Positions 44,455 to 52,637 of a DNA stretch of 64,000 nt are shown in pieces; the stretch's first letter is position 1, and each line of letters starts with the position of its first letter. Source of the stretch: Hyphococcus sp. (GTDB taxonomy: Bacteria; Pseudomonadota; Alphaproteobacteria; Caulobacterales; Parvularculaceae); assembly GCA_028284345.1 (NCBI GenBank), contig JANQRY010000008.1, forward strand, positions 620,001-684,000, read 5' to 3'. Both the position numbers and the translations under genes were made by a program. Below the pieces are notes generated by a model. That model had not been told where the DNA came from and searched no databases. It saw only the letters and a program-made list of their open reading frames with translations.

Positions 44455-45738
44455 ATGACGTCCGAAGTCGTGTTGATGAACCGCCAGGCAGTGGCGATGG
44501 CTGCGGACAGCGCCGTCACGATTTCCGGCGACCGCTATCTCAAGACCTATCAGTCGGTGGACAAGCTGTTCCCGCTGGTCGAGGGCCAGCCGGTGGCGGT
44601 GATGATCTATAACAACGCCGAAATCATGTCGACGCCGTGGGAAACGGTGATTTCCCTTTACCGCGAACAATCGCGCGGGCGGTCGATGGAAACCGTGGCC
44701 GCTTATGCGGAAGACTTTATGGCGTTCCTGTCCGGCAATCCGGACCTTTTCCCGGCGGACCATCAGGACACGGAATTTTTCAAGATGGTCGCCGTCGTTT
44801 ACACGGTGATCGCCGAGGAGTTCGACTATCAGGTCGAACAGTTCAAACAGTCGAACGCCGGGCGCACCACCGATCATGTAAGCGCGATTTTCGAATATGT
44901 GGTCGGTCAGGTGCACGCCGACTATCAGCGTTATCCCGACGACAGCCCGCGCAGCGACCTGCCCTGTTTTCCCGACGGCATGGGCGAGCAGGTTCGCCGG
45001 CGTTACGGGGCGGAGATCGACCAGCTTCTCGACAGTCTGCTCGCCTCGCTCCGCAACGAATATTCGGGACTGGAGGTCAGCGAAACGACCAAATCGAAAC
45101 TGCGCGACATCGGATGCTATGCGGTTACGAAAGACGCCTTTTTTGAGCACTATACGGGCGTTGTCTTCGCCGGCTTCGGCAGTCGGGAAAAGTTCCCGTC
45201 CATGCGCTCATACCTCGCCTCGAGCGTTGTGCTCGGCATTCTGAAACGTAAGCGCGATCGCGCCGCCGACATCAACGCCGATTCCGGCCCTGTTTTTCAG
45301 CCTTTCGCCCAGGACCGGATGATCCGGACGTTTTTGACCGGCATGGACCAGCATCTGCGCATGTTTATTTTCTCGGAGTCCCTCAAGCTCTCCATGGGTC
45401 TCGTCACCGACGTGGTCGGGCGCACGCCGAACCTTTCCGACGCCCAGCGCGACAAGATCTTTAAGGACTACAGCCAGAACAATCTGCAACACGCGCTGCA
45501 CGAGTTCTTCAGGTCCATCGACAATTATCAGTATGCAGTGCATACGCGGCCGATTCTGCGCGCGGTAAACTCGCTGCCCAAGAAAGAGCTTGGCGAAACC
45601 GCGGCGTCGCTGATCAAGCTCAACTCGTTCCAGCAGAAAGTCATGCATTCGGTCGAAACGGTGGGCGGCCCGATCGACGTTGCGGTCATTACGCGCAATG
45701 GCGGGCTTGAGTGGTCCCGCGAGAAACCGGAGCTTTAG
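44455..45738 (+). CDS. Proteasome-fold Ntn-hydrolase-like protein
   Basis: 427 residues. After removal of Met1 the chain starts TSEVVLMNRQAVAMAADSAV. Thr2 would be the N-terminal nucleophile, Asp18 sits at proteasome position 17 (AADS) and Lys37 (YQSVDKLFPL) is near position 33. A glycine loop (AGFGSREKFPS, about 239-249) resembles the C-terminal GSGG region of HslV. A long helical insertion (about 60-215) makes it twice the length of HslV. It is unlike the window's own hslV in sequence. It is translationally coupled to a 142-residue gene. The fold assignment is a prediction; peptidase activity is not shown. Confidence 0.6.
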   Translation: MTSEVVLMNRQAVAMAADSAVTISGDRYLKTYQSVDKLFPLVEGQPVAVMIYNNAEIMSTPWETVISLYREQSRGRSMETVAAYAEDFMAFLSGNPDLFPADHQDTEFFKMVAVVYTVIAEEFDYQVEQFKQSNAGRTTDHVSAIFEYVVGQVHADYQRYPDDSPRSDLPCFPDGMGEQVRRRYGAEIDQLLDSLLASLRNEYSGLEVSETTKSKLRDIGCYAVTKDAFFEHYTGVVFAGFGSREKFPSMRSYLASSVVLGILKRKRDRAADINADSGPVFQPFAQDRMIRTFLTGMDQHLRMFIFSESLKLSMGLVTDVVGRTPNLSDAQRDKIFKDYSQNNLQHALHEFFRSIDNYQYAVHTRPILRAVNSLPKKELGETAASLIKLNSFQQKVMHSVETVGGPIDVAVITRNGGLEWSREKPEL

Positions 45739-45740
45739 AG

Positions 45741-46169
45741 ATGGCGGAGCGTCTGAAAGAAATCTGGTCCGGCTTTTCGGCGCAGACCGAGCGCAAGCTG
45801 ACGGGCAAGGGCGTCGACAACATCATTGTGCCCCATCGCGCCGATTACGACGCCATCGATCGGCAATTCCTGCCCGAGGACTATGAAAGTCCGGCGGAGC
45901 GGGCCTTCGCCGTTTTGCGCGCCGACCTCAAGGCCAAGGGAAAGAAATTCGCCGCCAGGCGTGACAAGGCGGGCGCGCCGCCTGCGCTGCGCACAGACGA
46001 GGCGGCGCCCGATGAAAAGGCCTGGGGCAAGGATGATTTAAATGTCGGCCTTTTATCGACGGCCATGCGGGTTGAGCGCACCGAGATCGACTATGGGCGC
46101 TTCCTGGCCTCAGACGAAGGCCGCAAGGCGCTCAAACGCACGAAGAAAAAACGCTTCGGGATTTTTTAG
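45741..46169 (+). CDS. Basic 142-residue partner of the proteasome-like protein
   Basis: Starts at the ATG two bases after the previous stop. The N-terminus (MAERLKEIWSGFSAQTERKLTG) is amphipathic. A middle region (FLPEDYESPAERAFAVLRADL then KAKGKKFAARRDKAG) is charged, and the C-terminus ends KKKRFGIF with a hydrophobic tip. No transmembrane segment or known domain is seen. The tight coupling implies joint function. A docking tail is possible by analogy with proteasome activators but this is speculation. Confidence 0.6.
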   Translation: MAERLKEIWSGFSAQTERKLTGKGVDNIIVPHRADYDAIDRQFLPEDYESPAERAFAVLRADLKAKGKKFAARRDKAGAPPALRTDEAAPDEKAWGKDDLNVGLLSTAMRVERTEIDYGRFLASDEGRKALKRTKKKRFGIF

Positions 46170-46193
46170 AGCCTGGCGTTGGGCCGGCGGGAA

Positions 46194-46904
46194 TTACTCC
46201 CCGTCGACCGCTCCTTCCACGGCCTCAACGGCGTCCTCGACAAGCGCGCCCGCATCTTCAACCGCATCGCCGGCTGCGTCCACCGTCTCTTCGAGAACGC
46301 TTTCTTCTTCCGGCGCCGGGGCGGCCGGTTCCGGGAACGCAACCGGACTGTCCGACAGCGTGCCGAGATAGGCGAGGATATCGACCCGCTGCGCGTCTCG
46401 GGGGAAACGCTGCACCATCGCGGTGCCGGGAACATATTCCTGCGAGTTCTTGATGTAGGCGTCGAGACGCTCATAGGTCCAGACGCCGCCTATGGCCTTC
46501 AGCGCGCCCGTATAGCCGAAGTCGCCCACGACGCCGACCTCGCGGCCGACGATGTCCCAAAGGTTGGGGCCTGTGCCCGTGGCGCCGCCTTTGTCGAAGG
46601 TGTGGCAGGAGGCGCAAATTGCCGAGCGGCGCTGGCCGCTGGCGGGGTCCGCCGCCGCGAGCGCGGCGCCAAGATCAAACGGCGCTTCTTCCTCGCCGCC
46701 GCCGCCGTGGGACGCGAATTCAAGCTCCACGCAGCAATAGGCGAGATGCAGTTCGTCGCTTTTGCCGTGGTGGCCGCCGCCGATGATGGCGTTGGCCAGT
46801 TGCGGCAGGCCGAAGACAAGCAGCAGCGCCGCGAGGACGGCGCCGGCAATCTTGTTGAAGAGCAGCGGATCGCCCTGTTGGTCCCGTTGGTTTTGGTCAG
46901 CCAT
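46194..46904 (-). CDS. Membrane-anchored c-type cytochrome (CycM-like)
   Basis: 236 residues. An uncleaved N-terminal anchor (about 18-42), heme motif CASCH (Cys97, Cys100, His101), and probable distal ligand Met163 in PGTAMVQRF. The rest (GTGPNLWDIVGREVG, GALKAIGGVWTYERLDAYI) fits class I cytochrome c. The tail is acidic and alanine-rich (about 195-236). A CC pair at 57-58 is unusual. It resembles membrane cytochrome c552, electron carrier to cytochrome oxidase. Divergent from pheA. Confidence 0.92.
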   Translation of the reverse strand: MADQNQRDQQGDPLLFNKIAGAVLAALLLVFGLPQLANAIIGGGHHGKSDELHLAYCCVELEFASHGGGGEEEAPFDLGAALAAADPASGQRRSAICASCHTFDKGGATGTGPNLWDIVGREVGVVGDFGYTGALKAIGGVWTYERLDAYIKNSQEYVPGTAMVQRFPRDAQRVDILAYLGTLSDSPVAFPEPAAPAPEEESVLEETVDAAGDAVEDAGALVEDAVEAVEGAVDGE

Positions 46905-47108
46905 TGCTTCTTGCCCTGAAAATATTGAGATCCGTCGCCTGCCGGCGCGCTGCGGACGCGCGTTTTGCCGCTATCTAGCGGGCTCGGCCGGCAAGGGCAA
47001 TCACGGGGCGGGGGCCGGAAGCGCGGCCTTTTCGCGCGGCGCCGGAATTGTTTTTGCATCGCAGATTGGGCATAAGCCGCCGCTTCGGAACGGATCAGAG
47101 CGCCGCCC

Positions 47109-47963
47109 ATGACCGACAAGAACGCCAGCACCGCCCAGCGCATCGCCTTTCAGGGCGAGCCCGGCGCCTTTTCCGAGGTCGCCTGCCGCCGCTTTGCGCC
47201 GGAATTTGAGCCGGTCGCCTGCGCAACCTTCGAGGACGCGTTCGAGGCGGTAAAGTCCGGTCGCGCGGCGCGGGCCATGCTGCCCATCGAGAATTCTCTC
47301 GCCGGCCGGGTCGCCGATATTCACCATCTCTTGCCCGAGGCGGATCTGCACATCGTGGCCGAGCATTTCCTCCCCATAGAGCACCATCTGATGGTCCGGC
47401 CGGGCGTCAAGCTCGCCGACGTCAAAATCGCCCGCAGCCACGCCATGGCGCTTGGTCAGGTGCGCGGCTTCCTGCGGGACAACAAGCTGCGCGCCGAAGT
47501 CGCGGGCGACACGGCGGGCGCGGCGCGCCGGCTGTCGGAATCCGGCGGCATGGATGAGGGCGTTGTGGCCTCGGACATCGCCGCGGAGATCTACGGCCTG
47601 ACAATCCTTGCCCGGAATATTGAAGACGCCGGCCACAACACCACACGCTTCCTGCAAATGGCGGACGAGCCCGATGACGCTGCGCCCGAAGACGGGCCGG
47701 TGGTGACGAGCTTCGTCTTTCAGGTGCGCAACATTCCCGCCGCGCTCTACAAGGCGCTGGGCGGGTTCGCCACCAACAACGTCAACATGACCAAGCTCGA
47801 AAGCTACCAGCTCGACGGCGCCTTCACCGCAACGATGTTTTACGCGGACATTGAAGGCCATCCGAGCGAAGAGCCCGTGCGCCTGGCGCTGGAGGAACTC
47901 GGGTTTTTCTCAAGCTCGCTGAAGATTCTCGGCGTCTACCCGGCGGCGCCGGACCGGCGTTAG
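47109..47963 (+). CDS. pheA: Prephenate dehydratase
   Basis: 284 residues, monofunctional. PIENSLAGRV (60-68), catalytic Thr179-Arg180-Phe181 in NTTRFLQM, and a C-terminal ACT domain (about 200-280) with the regulatory MTKLESYQLDGAF. It converts prephenate to phenylpyruvate in phenylalanine synthesis. The alphaproteobacterial ACT variant ESYQ replaces ESRP. Useful as a contrast to the 18.3 kb protein, which keeps TRF but not the ENS. Confidence 0.97.
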   Translation: MTDKNASTAQRIAFQGEPGAFSEVACRRFAPEFEPVACATFEDAFEAVKSGRAARAMLPIENSLAGRVADIHHLLPEADLHIVAEHFLPIEHHLMVRPGVKLADVKIARSHAMALGQVRGFLRDNKLRAEVAGDTAGAARRLSESGGMDEGVVASDIAAEIYGLTILARNIEDAGHNTTRFLQMADEPDDAAPEDGPVVTSFVFQVRNIPAALYKALGGFATNNVNMTKLESYQLDGAFTATMFYADIEGHPSEEPVRLALEELGFFSSSLKILGVYPAAPDRR

Positions 47964-47968
47964 CGCGC

Positions 47969-48676
47969 CTAATTATCAAGCCAGGCGAACGCGCGCGCCA
48001 CATCCGCCTTGGCGCCCGTTCTGAGGCAGGCGCCGTGCGAGATGACGAGCGCGTCGAAGTCCCAAGACAAAATCTCGTCCCGCGCGCGCCTCGCCGCATC
48101 GCGGTCGGCGATCGAGGCGCGGATGTCGCGCGCCGTGCCGCCCTTTTTCCCAAGAATGCCGGCCCAGTTCTTAACCCAGCGCCAGAAAACGTTTTCGCCT
48201 GACGGGTCATGCTTTTGAATAAGGTCGGTGACAATCAGCGTGCGGCTTTTCCGGTGAAGGAAGACCACCTCGTCAAGGACGCGATGGCCGTGAAAAACCT
48301 GTTGGCGTATGTCATCGGCCCAGATTGCCGGCGCCGTGTTGGTGAGAACGCCGTCGAACGCGATTTTCGGGTGACGCTCTTCAAAACCCGGAGACACCCA
48401 GACCTCTGCCTCCGGAAACGCCGCGCGCCATGGGTCCACCCCAAGGGAGTGAATTTTGTTCGGCGCGATAATGAAACCCACATCGCCGAGCGTGCGCACG
48501 GCGTTGAGGCGCTCGGGCGTCGGCGCCACCGGCGAATGAACCCAAAGCTGGCCGCTATTCAGGCGAAGAATGCAGGCGCGGGTTTCAAACGGAATGCCGA
48601 ACATGTGAACCCGGTCGCCCTCAAGCAGCCAAATGTCCTCCCCGAAAGGCGCCGCAAGATCGCCGCTGACCGTCAT
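47969..48676 (-). CDS. DUF4336 (metallo-beta-lactamase-like) protein
   Basis: 235 residues from the ATG at 48676, which overlaps the nudC stop by four bases. The N-terminal GEDIWLLEGDRVHMFGIPFE and NKIHSLGVDPWRAAFPEAEVW segments fit DUF4336. The central NTAPAIWADDIRQQVFHGH and SHGACLR keep a few histidines, but the HxHxDH motif of classical metallo-beta-lactamases is absent. Function unknown. Second gene after nudC. Confidence 0.85.
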   Translation of the reverse strand: MTVSGDLAAPFGEDIWLLEGDRVHMFGIPFETRACILRLNSGQLWVHSPVAPTPERLNAVRTLGDVGFIIAPNKIHSLGVDPWRAAFPEAEVWVSPGFEERHPKIAFDGVLTNTAPAIWADDIRQQVFHGHRVLDEVVFLHRKSRTLIVTDLIQKHDPSGENVFWRWVKNWAGILGKKGGTARDIRASIADRDAARRARDEILSWDFDALVISHGACLRTGAKADVARAFAWLDN

Positions 48677-49584
48677 TCTTGTCCCGCCCATCTCTCCAGC
48701 AACTGCCTGGCGATGGTGAATCTCGGCGGAACCCTGAAATCAAGCTGCGCGCCGGCAAGCGCCGCCTGAATATCCGCCCTGTCGATCCACCGCGCCTCGA
48801 CGATTTCATTCGTATCGAGATGAAGGTCGCGCGACTCTGCGTCGGCGATGAAGCCCATCATCAACGACGTCGGGAACGGCCAGGGCTGGGAAAACTGATA
48901 ACGTATGTCGGTGAGCTTGACGCCGGCCTCTTCGAAAAGTTCGCGCCGCGCCGCCTCTTCCGGCGTCTCCGCCGCTTCCACGAAACCGGCGAGCGCCGAC
49001 AGAAAGCCCGGCGGGAAATGGGGCGAGCGTCCGAGAAGGCACGCGCCGTCATGGATCGCGAGGACAATGGCCACAGGGTCCGTGCGCGGGAAATGCTCTG
49101 TTTCGCAAGCCCCGCATCGCCGCTTGGCGCCGCCGTTTTTCATCTCGGTTGGCGCCCCGCAATTGGCGCAGAACTGGTGTTTGCGATGCCATTCAAACAG
49201 CCAGCGCCCGTGGCCGACAATGGCCAGATCGTCTTTTGAAATGACGGCCGCCGCTTCGCGGATGGGCGTATAGGCGCCAAGCTCTGCGAAGGGCGCGGCG
49301 TCCGGGCTTTGCGCGACGCGTGACGCGTCGATGGCGAAAACCGCCTTGTCCCCGCGCATGCCGAGCATGACGATGGGCGCGTCCGCGGGGAATTCGGTCC
49401 GCGCCGCGACGGACAAAAACCCCGCCGCGCCATCGGCCACCAGCGGATCGCCGCGCCATAACGGGATCATCACGCTCGACGGATCGGAGAGCTTTTCCGC
49501 GACAATATCGTCCAGCGCCTTTTCATTGTTGAGCCGCGCAATCGGCGAGTGGGCGAACCAGTTGGGATTGTCTTCCGGTCTCAT
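48673..49584 (-). CDS. nudC: NAD-capped RNA/NADH pyrophosphatase NudC
   Basis: 303 residues. The zinc site is two CxxC pairs (FCANCGAPTE and RRCGACETEHFPRTDP). The Nudix box is GFVEAAETPEEAARRELFEE then AGV, and the SQPWPFPTSLMMGF motif is the NudC-specific SQPWPFPxS. It cleaves NADH and removes NAD caps from RNA. Upstream it is divergent from the SRP RNA gene. Confidence 0.97.
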   Translation of the reverse strand: MRPEDNPNWFAHSPIARLNNEKALDDIVAEKLSDPSSVMIPLWRGDPLVADGAAGFLSVAARTEFPADAPIVMLGMRGDKAVFAIDASRVAQSPDAAPFAELGAYTPIREAAAVISKDDLAIVGHGRWLFEWHRKHQFCANCGAPTEMKNGGAKRRCGACETEHFPRTDPVAIVLAIHDGACLLGRSPHFPPGFLSALAGFVEAAETPEEAARRELFEEAGVKLTDIRYQFSQPWPFPTSLMMGFIADAESRDLHLDTNEIVEARWIDRADIQAALAGAQLDFRVPPRFTIARQLLERWAGQE

Positions 49585-49673
49585 GTCGCGGGTTTGGAGC
49601 AGGCGCGCGATGAGCGCAATGGCGAATGCCAGCCCCCTTGCAATTTGATCGGCGGGCGCGGATATAAGCCGGC

Positions 49674-49764
49674 GGAAGGCTGGCGGACGCGCCTCTCGCC
49701 AACCCGGTCAGGTCCGGAAGGAAGCAGCCGTAACGAGTTTCGGCGCGGGTCGTTTCAGCCTTCC
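49674..49764 (+). ncRNA. ffs: Signal recognition particle RNA (4.5S-type)
   Basis: The highly conserved apical domain GGTCAGGTCCGGAAGGAAGC then AGCCGTAACGAG lies at about 49708-49739. The ends GGAAGGCTG (49674-49682) and CAGCCTTCC (49756-49764) are perfectly complementary, giving a roughly 91-nt hairpin. It binds Ffh for membrane-protein targeting. ffs-dnaX-ybaB-recR is common alphaproteobacterial synteny. Exact ends are estimated. Confidence 0.97.
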
Positions 49765-49858
49765 ACTTCATTTTGTCACTGTCTTTCGCTGCTGGCGCTT
49801 TTCCACACGGTCCCTGATGCGCCTTTCGCTGCGCGCCCGGACCCCGCATAATGGCCCT

Positions 49859-51676
49859 ATGAGCGACTTGTTGAGCGATGTTGAAACGGCGAGCGCGCCC
49901 GCGCCCTATCAGGTGCTGGCGCGGAAATACCGCCCGCAGAATTTCGACGACCTCATCGGCCATGAGGCCATGGTCCGGACGCTCAAAAACGCCTTCGCCG
50001 CCGACCGCATCGCTCACGCCTATATCCTCACCGGCGTGCGCGGCGTCGGTAAAACGACGACGGCGCGCATTCTCGCCCGGGCGCTCAACTATGTGGGTCC
50101 TGACGGCGAAGACAACGGTCCGCAGATGGAGATGGCCGAGGAGGGCCGCCACTGCAAAGCCATCGCCGAAAGCCGCCATCCGGATGTGCTGGAAATGGAC
50201 GCGGCCTCGCGCACCGGCGTCGGCGACATTCGCGAACTGATCGAGGGCGTGCGCTATGCGCCGATCGAGGCGCGCTACAAGGTCTACATCATCGACGAAG
50301 TGCACATGCTGTCGACGGCGGCGTTCAACGCATTGTTGAAGACCCTCGAAGAACCCCCGCCCCATGTGAAGTTCATTTTTGCGACGACGGAAATCCGCAA
50401 GGTGCCGGTGACGGTGCTGTCGCGCTGTCAGCGTTTTGATTTGAAACGCATCGACCCGGAGACGCTGACCGATCATCTCAGCCATATTGCGAAACAGGAA
50501 CATGTTTCCGTCGCCCGCGACGGCTTGTTCATGATCGCCCGGGCGGCGGAAGGGTCCGTGCGCGACGCCCTGTCGATCCTCGATCAGGCCATCGTGCAGC
50601 ATAAATCCGTAGACGGAGCGAGCGAGAGCGAGATCGGGCCCGAGGCCGTGCGCGACATGCTTGGCCTTGCTGACCGCAGTCAGGTGTGGGATCTCGTCGG
50701 CGCCTGCCTCAAGGGCGACGCCAAGGCGGCGCTTGAGGCCTTCGCCGCGCAATATGACGCCGGGGCCGAGCCCGCCGTGGTGCTGCGCGACATGCTCGAT
50801 ATCGTGCACCTTTTGACCCGCGTAAAAGCGGCGGGGCCGGAAGCGGCGGCCCACGGCGCTGCGGGCGAGGCGGACGCGGAACGGGCGCGGAAACTCGCCG
50901 ACGGGCTCGAACTCAATGCGCTGACCCGCGCCTGGTCGCTCTTGATGAAGGGCCTTGCGGAAACCGCCGCCGCGCCGGACCCGGCCGCCGCCGGGGAAAT
51001 GGCGCTCATCCGCCTTTGCTTCGCCGCCGACCTTCCGACCCCGGACGACGCCTTGCGCGCCTTAAAAAAAAATTCTGAAAACGCGCAAGGAACGATGAGC
51101 GCGCGCCAAACGGCCCAGCCTGAGCCGGCGCCGTCTGCAACGATCATCAATATCGAACCGCCCTTGCGTTCCGCGCCCGCAGCGGCGGAAACGACGCTGA
51201 CCTCGTTCGAGGACGTGACGCGCCTTGCGGGGCGCATGCGCGACGCCAAGCTCCGCACCGAACTGGAATCCTACGTTCACATCGTGCGCTTCGAAGAGGG
51301 CCATATGGAAATGCGGCTCGGCGCGGGCGCGCCCGACACGCTGCCCGGCCGGCTGACGCGGCGCCTCAAAGAATGGACCGGCCGGCAATGGGTCGTCTCC
51401 GTCACCGAGCAGGAAAACGGCGCCGCCTCGGTGCGCGACGCGCGCATGGCCGAAGTGATGGCCGACCCGCTGGTCAAAAAAGCGCTCGACATGTTTCCGG
51501 GCGCCAAAGTGACAAGCGTCAGGGAGCCGCAAGCGCCGATGGAGCCCGCGCCCGACGAACTGGAAGAGGACCCGCCCGTCGATCCCGATGACGAGGCCAC
51601 CGAATTCGGGGACTTCGAAGACGACGACATTGTGCTCAGCGTTCTGCGCGAGGGCGCCGACAACCAAAAAGGCTGA
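49859..51676 (+). CDS. dnaX: DNA polymerase III subunits tau/gamma
   Basis: 605 residues from the ATG at 49859. Walker A GVRGVGKTT (59-67), Walker B YIIDEVHMLS, the arginine finger region LSRCQRFDLKR, and the C-terminal tau domain (about 410-605). The zinc module that normally has four cysteines after Walker A is lost: only Cys99 remains (GRHCKAIAES). A run of nine A at 51064-51072 could allow slippage, producing a 406-residue gamma form. It loads the sliding clamp and couples the polymerases. ybaB follows after 6 bases. Confidence 0.97.
   Translation: MSDLLSDVETASAPAPYQVLARKYRPQNFDDLIGHEAMVRTLKNAFAADRIAHAYILTGVRGVGKTTTARILARALNYVGPDGEDNGPQMEMAEEGRHCKAIAESRHPDVLEMDAASRTGVGDIRELIEGVRYAPIEARYKVYIIDEVHMLSTAAFNALLKTLEEPPPHVKFIFATTEIRKVPVTVLSRCQRFDLKRIDPETLTDHLSHIAKQEHVSVARDGLFMIARAAEGSVRDALSILDQAIVQHKSVDGASESEIGPEAVRDMLGLADRSQVWDLVGACLKGDAKAALEAFAAQYDAGAEPAVVLRDMLDIVHLLTRVKAAGPEAAAHGAAGEADAERARKLADGLELNALTRAWSLLMKGLAETAAAPDPAAAGEMALIRLCFAADLPTPDDALRALKKNSENAQGTMSARQTAQPEPAPSATIINIEPPLRSAPAAAETTLTSFEDVTRLAGRMRDAKLRTELESYVHIVRFEEGHMEMRLGAGAPDTLPGRLTRRLKEWTGRQWVVSVTEQENGAASVRDARMAEVMADPLVKKALDMFPGAKVTSVREPQAPMEPAPDELEEDPPVDPDDEATEFGDFEDDDIVLSVLREGADNQKG
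51062..51078 (+). promoter_or_regulatory. Candidate slippage/frameshift site in dnaX
   Basis: TTAAAAAAAAATTCTGA. In frame it reads Leu-Lys-Lys-Asn-Ser. A minus-one shift on the A9 run gives Lys-Lys-Lys-Phe and an immediate TGA at 51076, after residue 406. A plus-one shift ends at a TGA some 7 codons later. Position at the end of domain III matches gamma-producing sites in other dnaX genes. Confidence 0.7.
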
Positions 51677-51682
51677 AGCGAC

Positions 51683-52003
51683 ATGGATATTGGCAAGATC
51701 ATGAAACAGGCCGGCGAGATGCAGGCCAAAGTGGCGGAAATGCAGGAGAAAATCGCCGCCATGGAAGTCACCGGCGAGGCCGGCGCCGGCATGGTCAAGG
51801 TGACCTTAAACGGCAAGGGCTACGTCTCCGCCGTCGCCATCGACCCGCAGCTATTCAACGGCGACGACCGCGAAGTGGTCGAGGACTTGATCGCCGCCGC
51901 CGTCAACGACGCCCGCGCTAAGGTCGATACTCAGTCAGCGGAGCAAATGAAATCCCTGACCGAGGGCCTGCCGATCCCGCCGGGCATGAAGATGCCGTTT
52001 TAA
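51683..52003 (+). CDS. YbaB/EbfC family nucleoid-associated protein
   Basis: 106 residues. The family features are an N-terminal helix (MKQAGEMQAKVAEMQEKIAA), the beta sheet (GMVKVTLNGKGYVSAVAIDP) and DLIAAAVNDARAKVD, followed by a Pro/Met-rich end (PIPPGMKMPF). It is a small DNA-binding dimer often with recR. It begins 6 bases after dnaX and is 28 bases before recR. Confidence 0.96.
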   Translation: MDIGKIMKQAGEMQAKVAEMQEKIAAMEVTGEAGAGMVKVTLNGKGYVSAVAIDPQLFNGDDREVVEDLIAAAVNDARAKVDTQSAEQMKSLTEGLPIPPGMKMPF

Positions 52004-52031
52004 AACGCTACACAACGAATACGACTATTAA

Positions 52032-52637
52032 ATGCCCTCCTCCCCCATCGGTCCTGAACTCCAGCGTCTCATCGACCTCCTTGCAAAAATGCCGGGGCTG
52101 GGGCCGCGCTCGGCCAAGCGCGCGGCGCTTTATCTCCTTAAAAAACGCGGGGCTGTGATGGAGCCCCTCGCCTTCGCCCTTGATGATGCGGCGAAGAAAG
52201 TCAAAGCCTGCAGTATTTGCGGCAATTGGGATTCGATTGACCCCTGCGCCGTCTGCGCTGACGCAACCCGCGACAAGTCAGTGCTTTGCGTCGTGCAGGA
52301 TGTGGGCGATCTCTGGGCGCTGGAGCGCGCTGGCGCTCATAAGGGCCGATATCATGTGCTCGGCGGGCTCTTGTCGCCCCTCGACGGGATCGGCCCGGAC
52401 GATCTCAATATCGGCCGGCTCATTGAGCGCGCGAAAGAGCCTGAAACCAAGGAGGTGGTGATTGCGCTCGCCTCAACCGTCGACGGCCAGACCACGGCCC
52501 ATTATCTCACCGAGCATCTCGAAAGCGCGAGCGTCGCCATCACCCGTCTCAGCCAGGGCGTCCCCGTAGGCGGCGAGCTTGATCATCTCGATGAGGGAAC
52601 GCTGGCGGCGGCCATGAAAACACGGCGGGAGTTTTAG
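52032..52637 (+). CDS. recR: Recombination protein RecR
   Basis: 201 residues. N-terminal helix-hairpin-helix ([20 protein letters not shown]), zinc-finger cysteines ([16 protein letters not shown]), and the Toprim domain ([20 protein letters not shown] to the end). It acts with RecF and RecO in gap repair. Its stop overlaps the convergent GT87-type gene by 4 bases. Confidence 0.98.
   Translation: MPSSPIGPELQRLIDLLAKMPGLGPRSAKRAALYLLKKRGAVMEPLAFALDDAAKKVKACSICGNWDSIDPCAVCADATRDKSVLCVVQDVGDLWALERAGAHKGRYHVLGGLLSPLDGIGPDDLNIGRLIERAKEPETKEVVIALASTVDGQTTAHYLTEHLESASVAITRLSQGVPVGGELDHLDEGTLAAAMKTRREF

Noticed and set aside
49523-50854. A 443-codon minus-strand frame across the SRP RNA and dnaX
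   Set aside because: It overlaps a conserved RNA gene and dnaX in antisense and has shadow composition.
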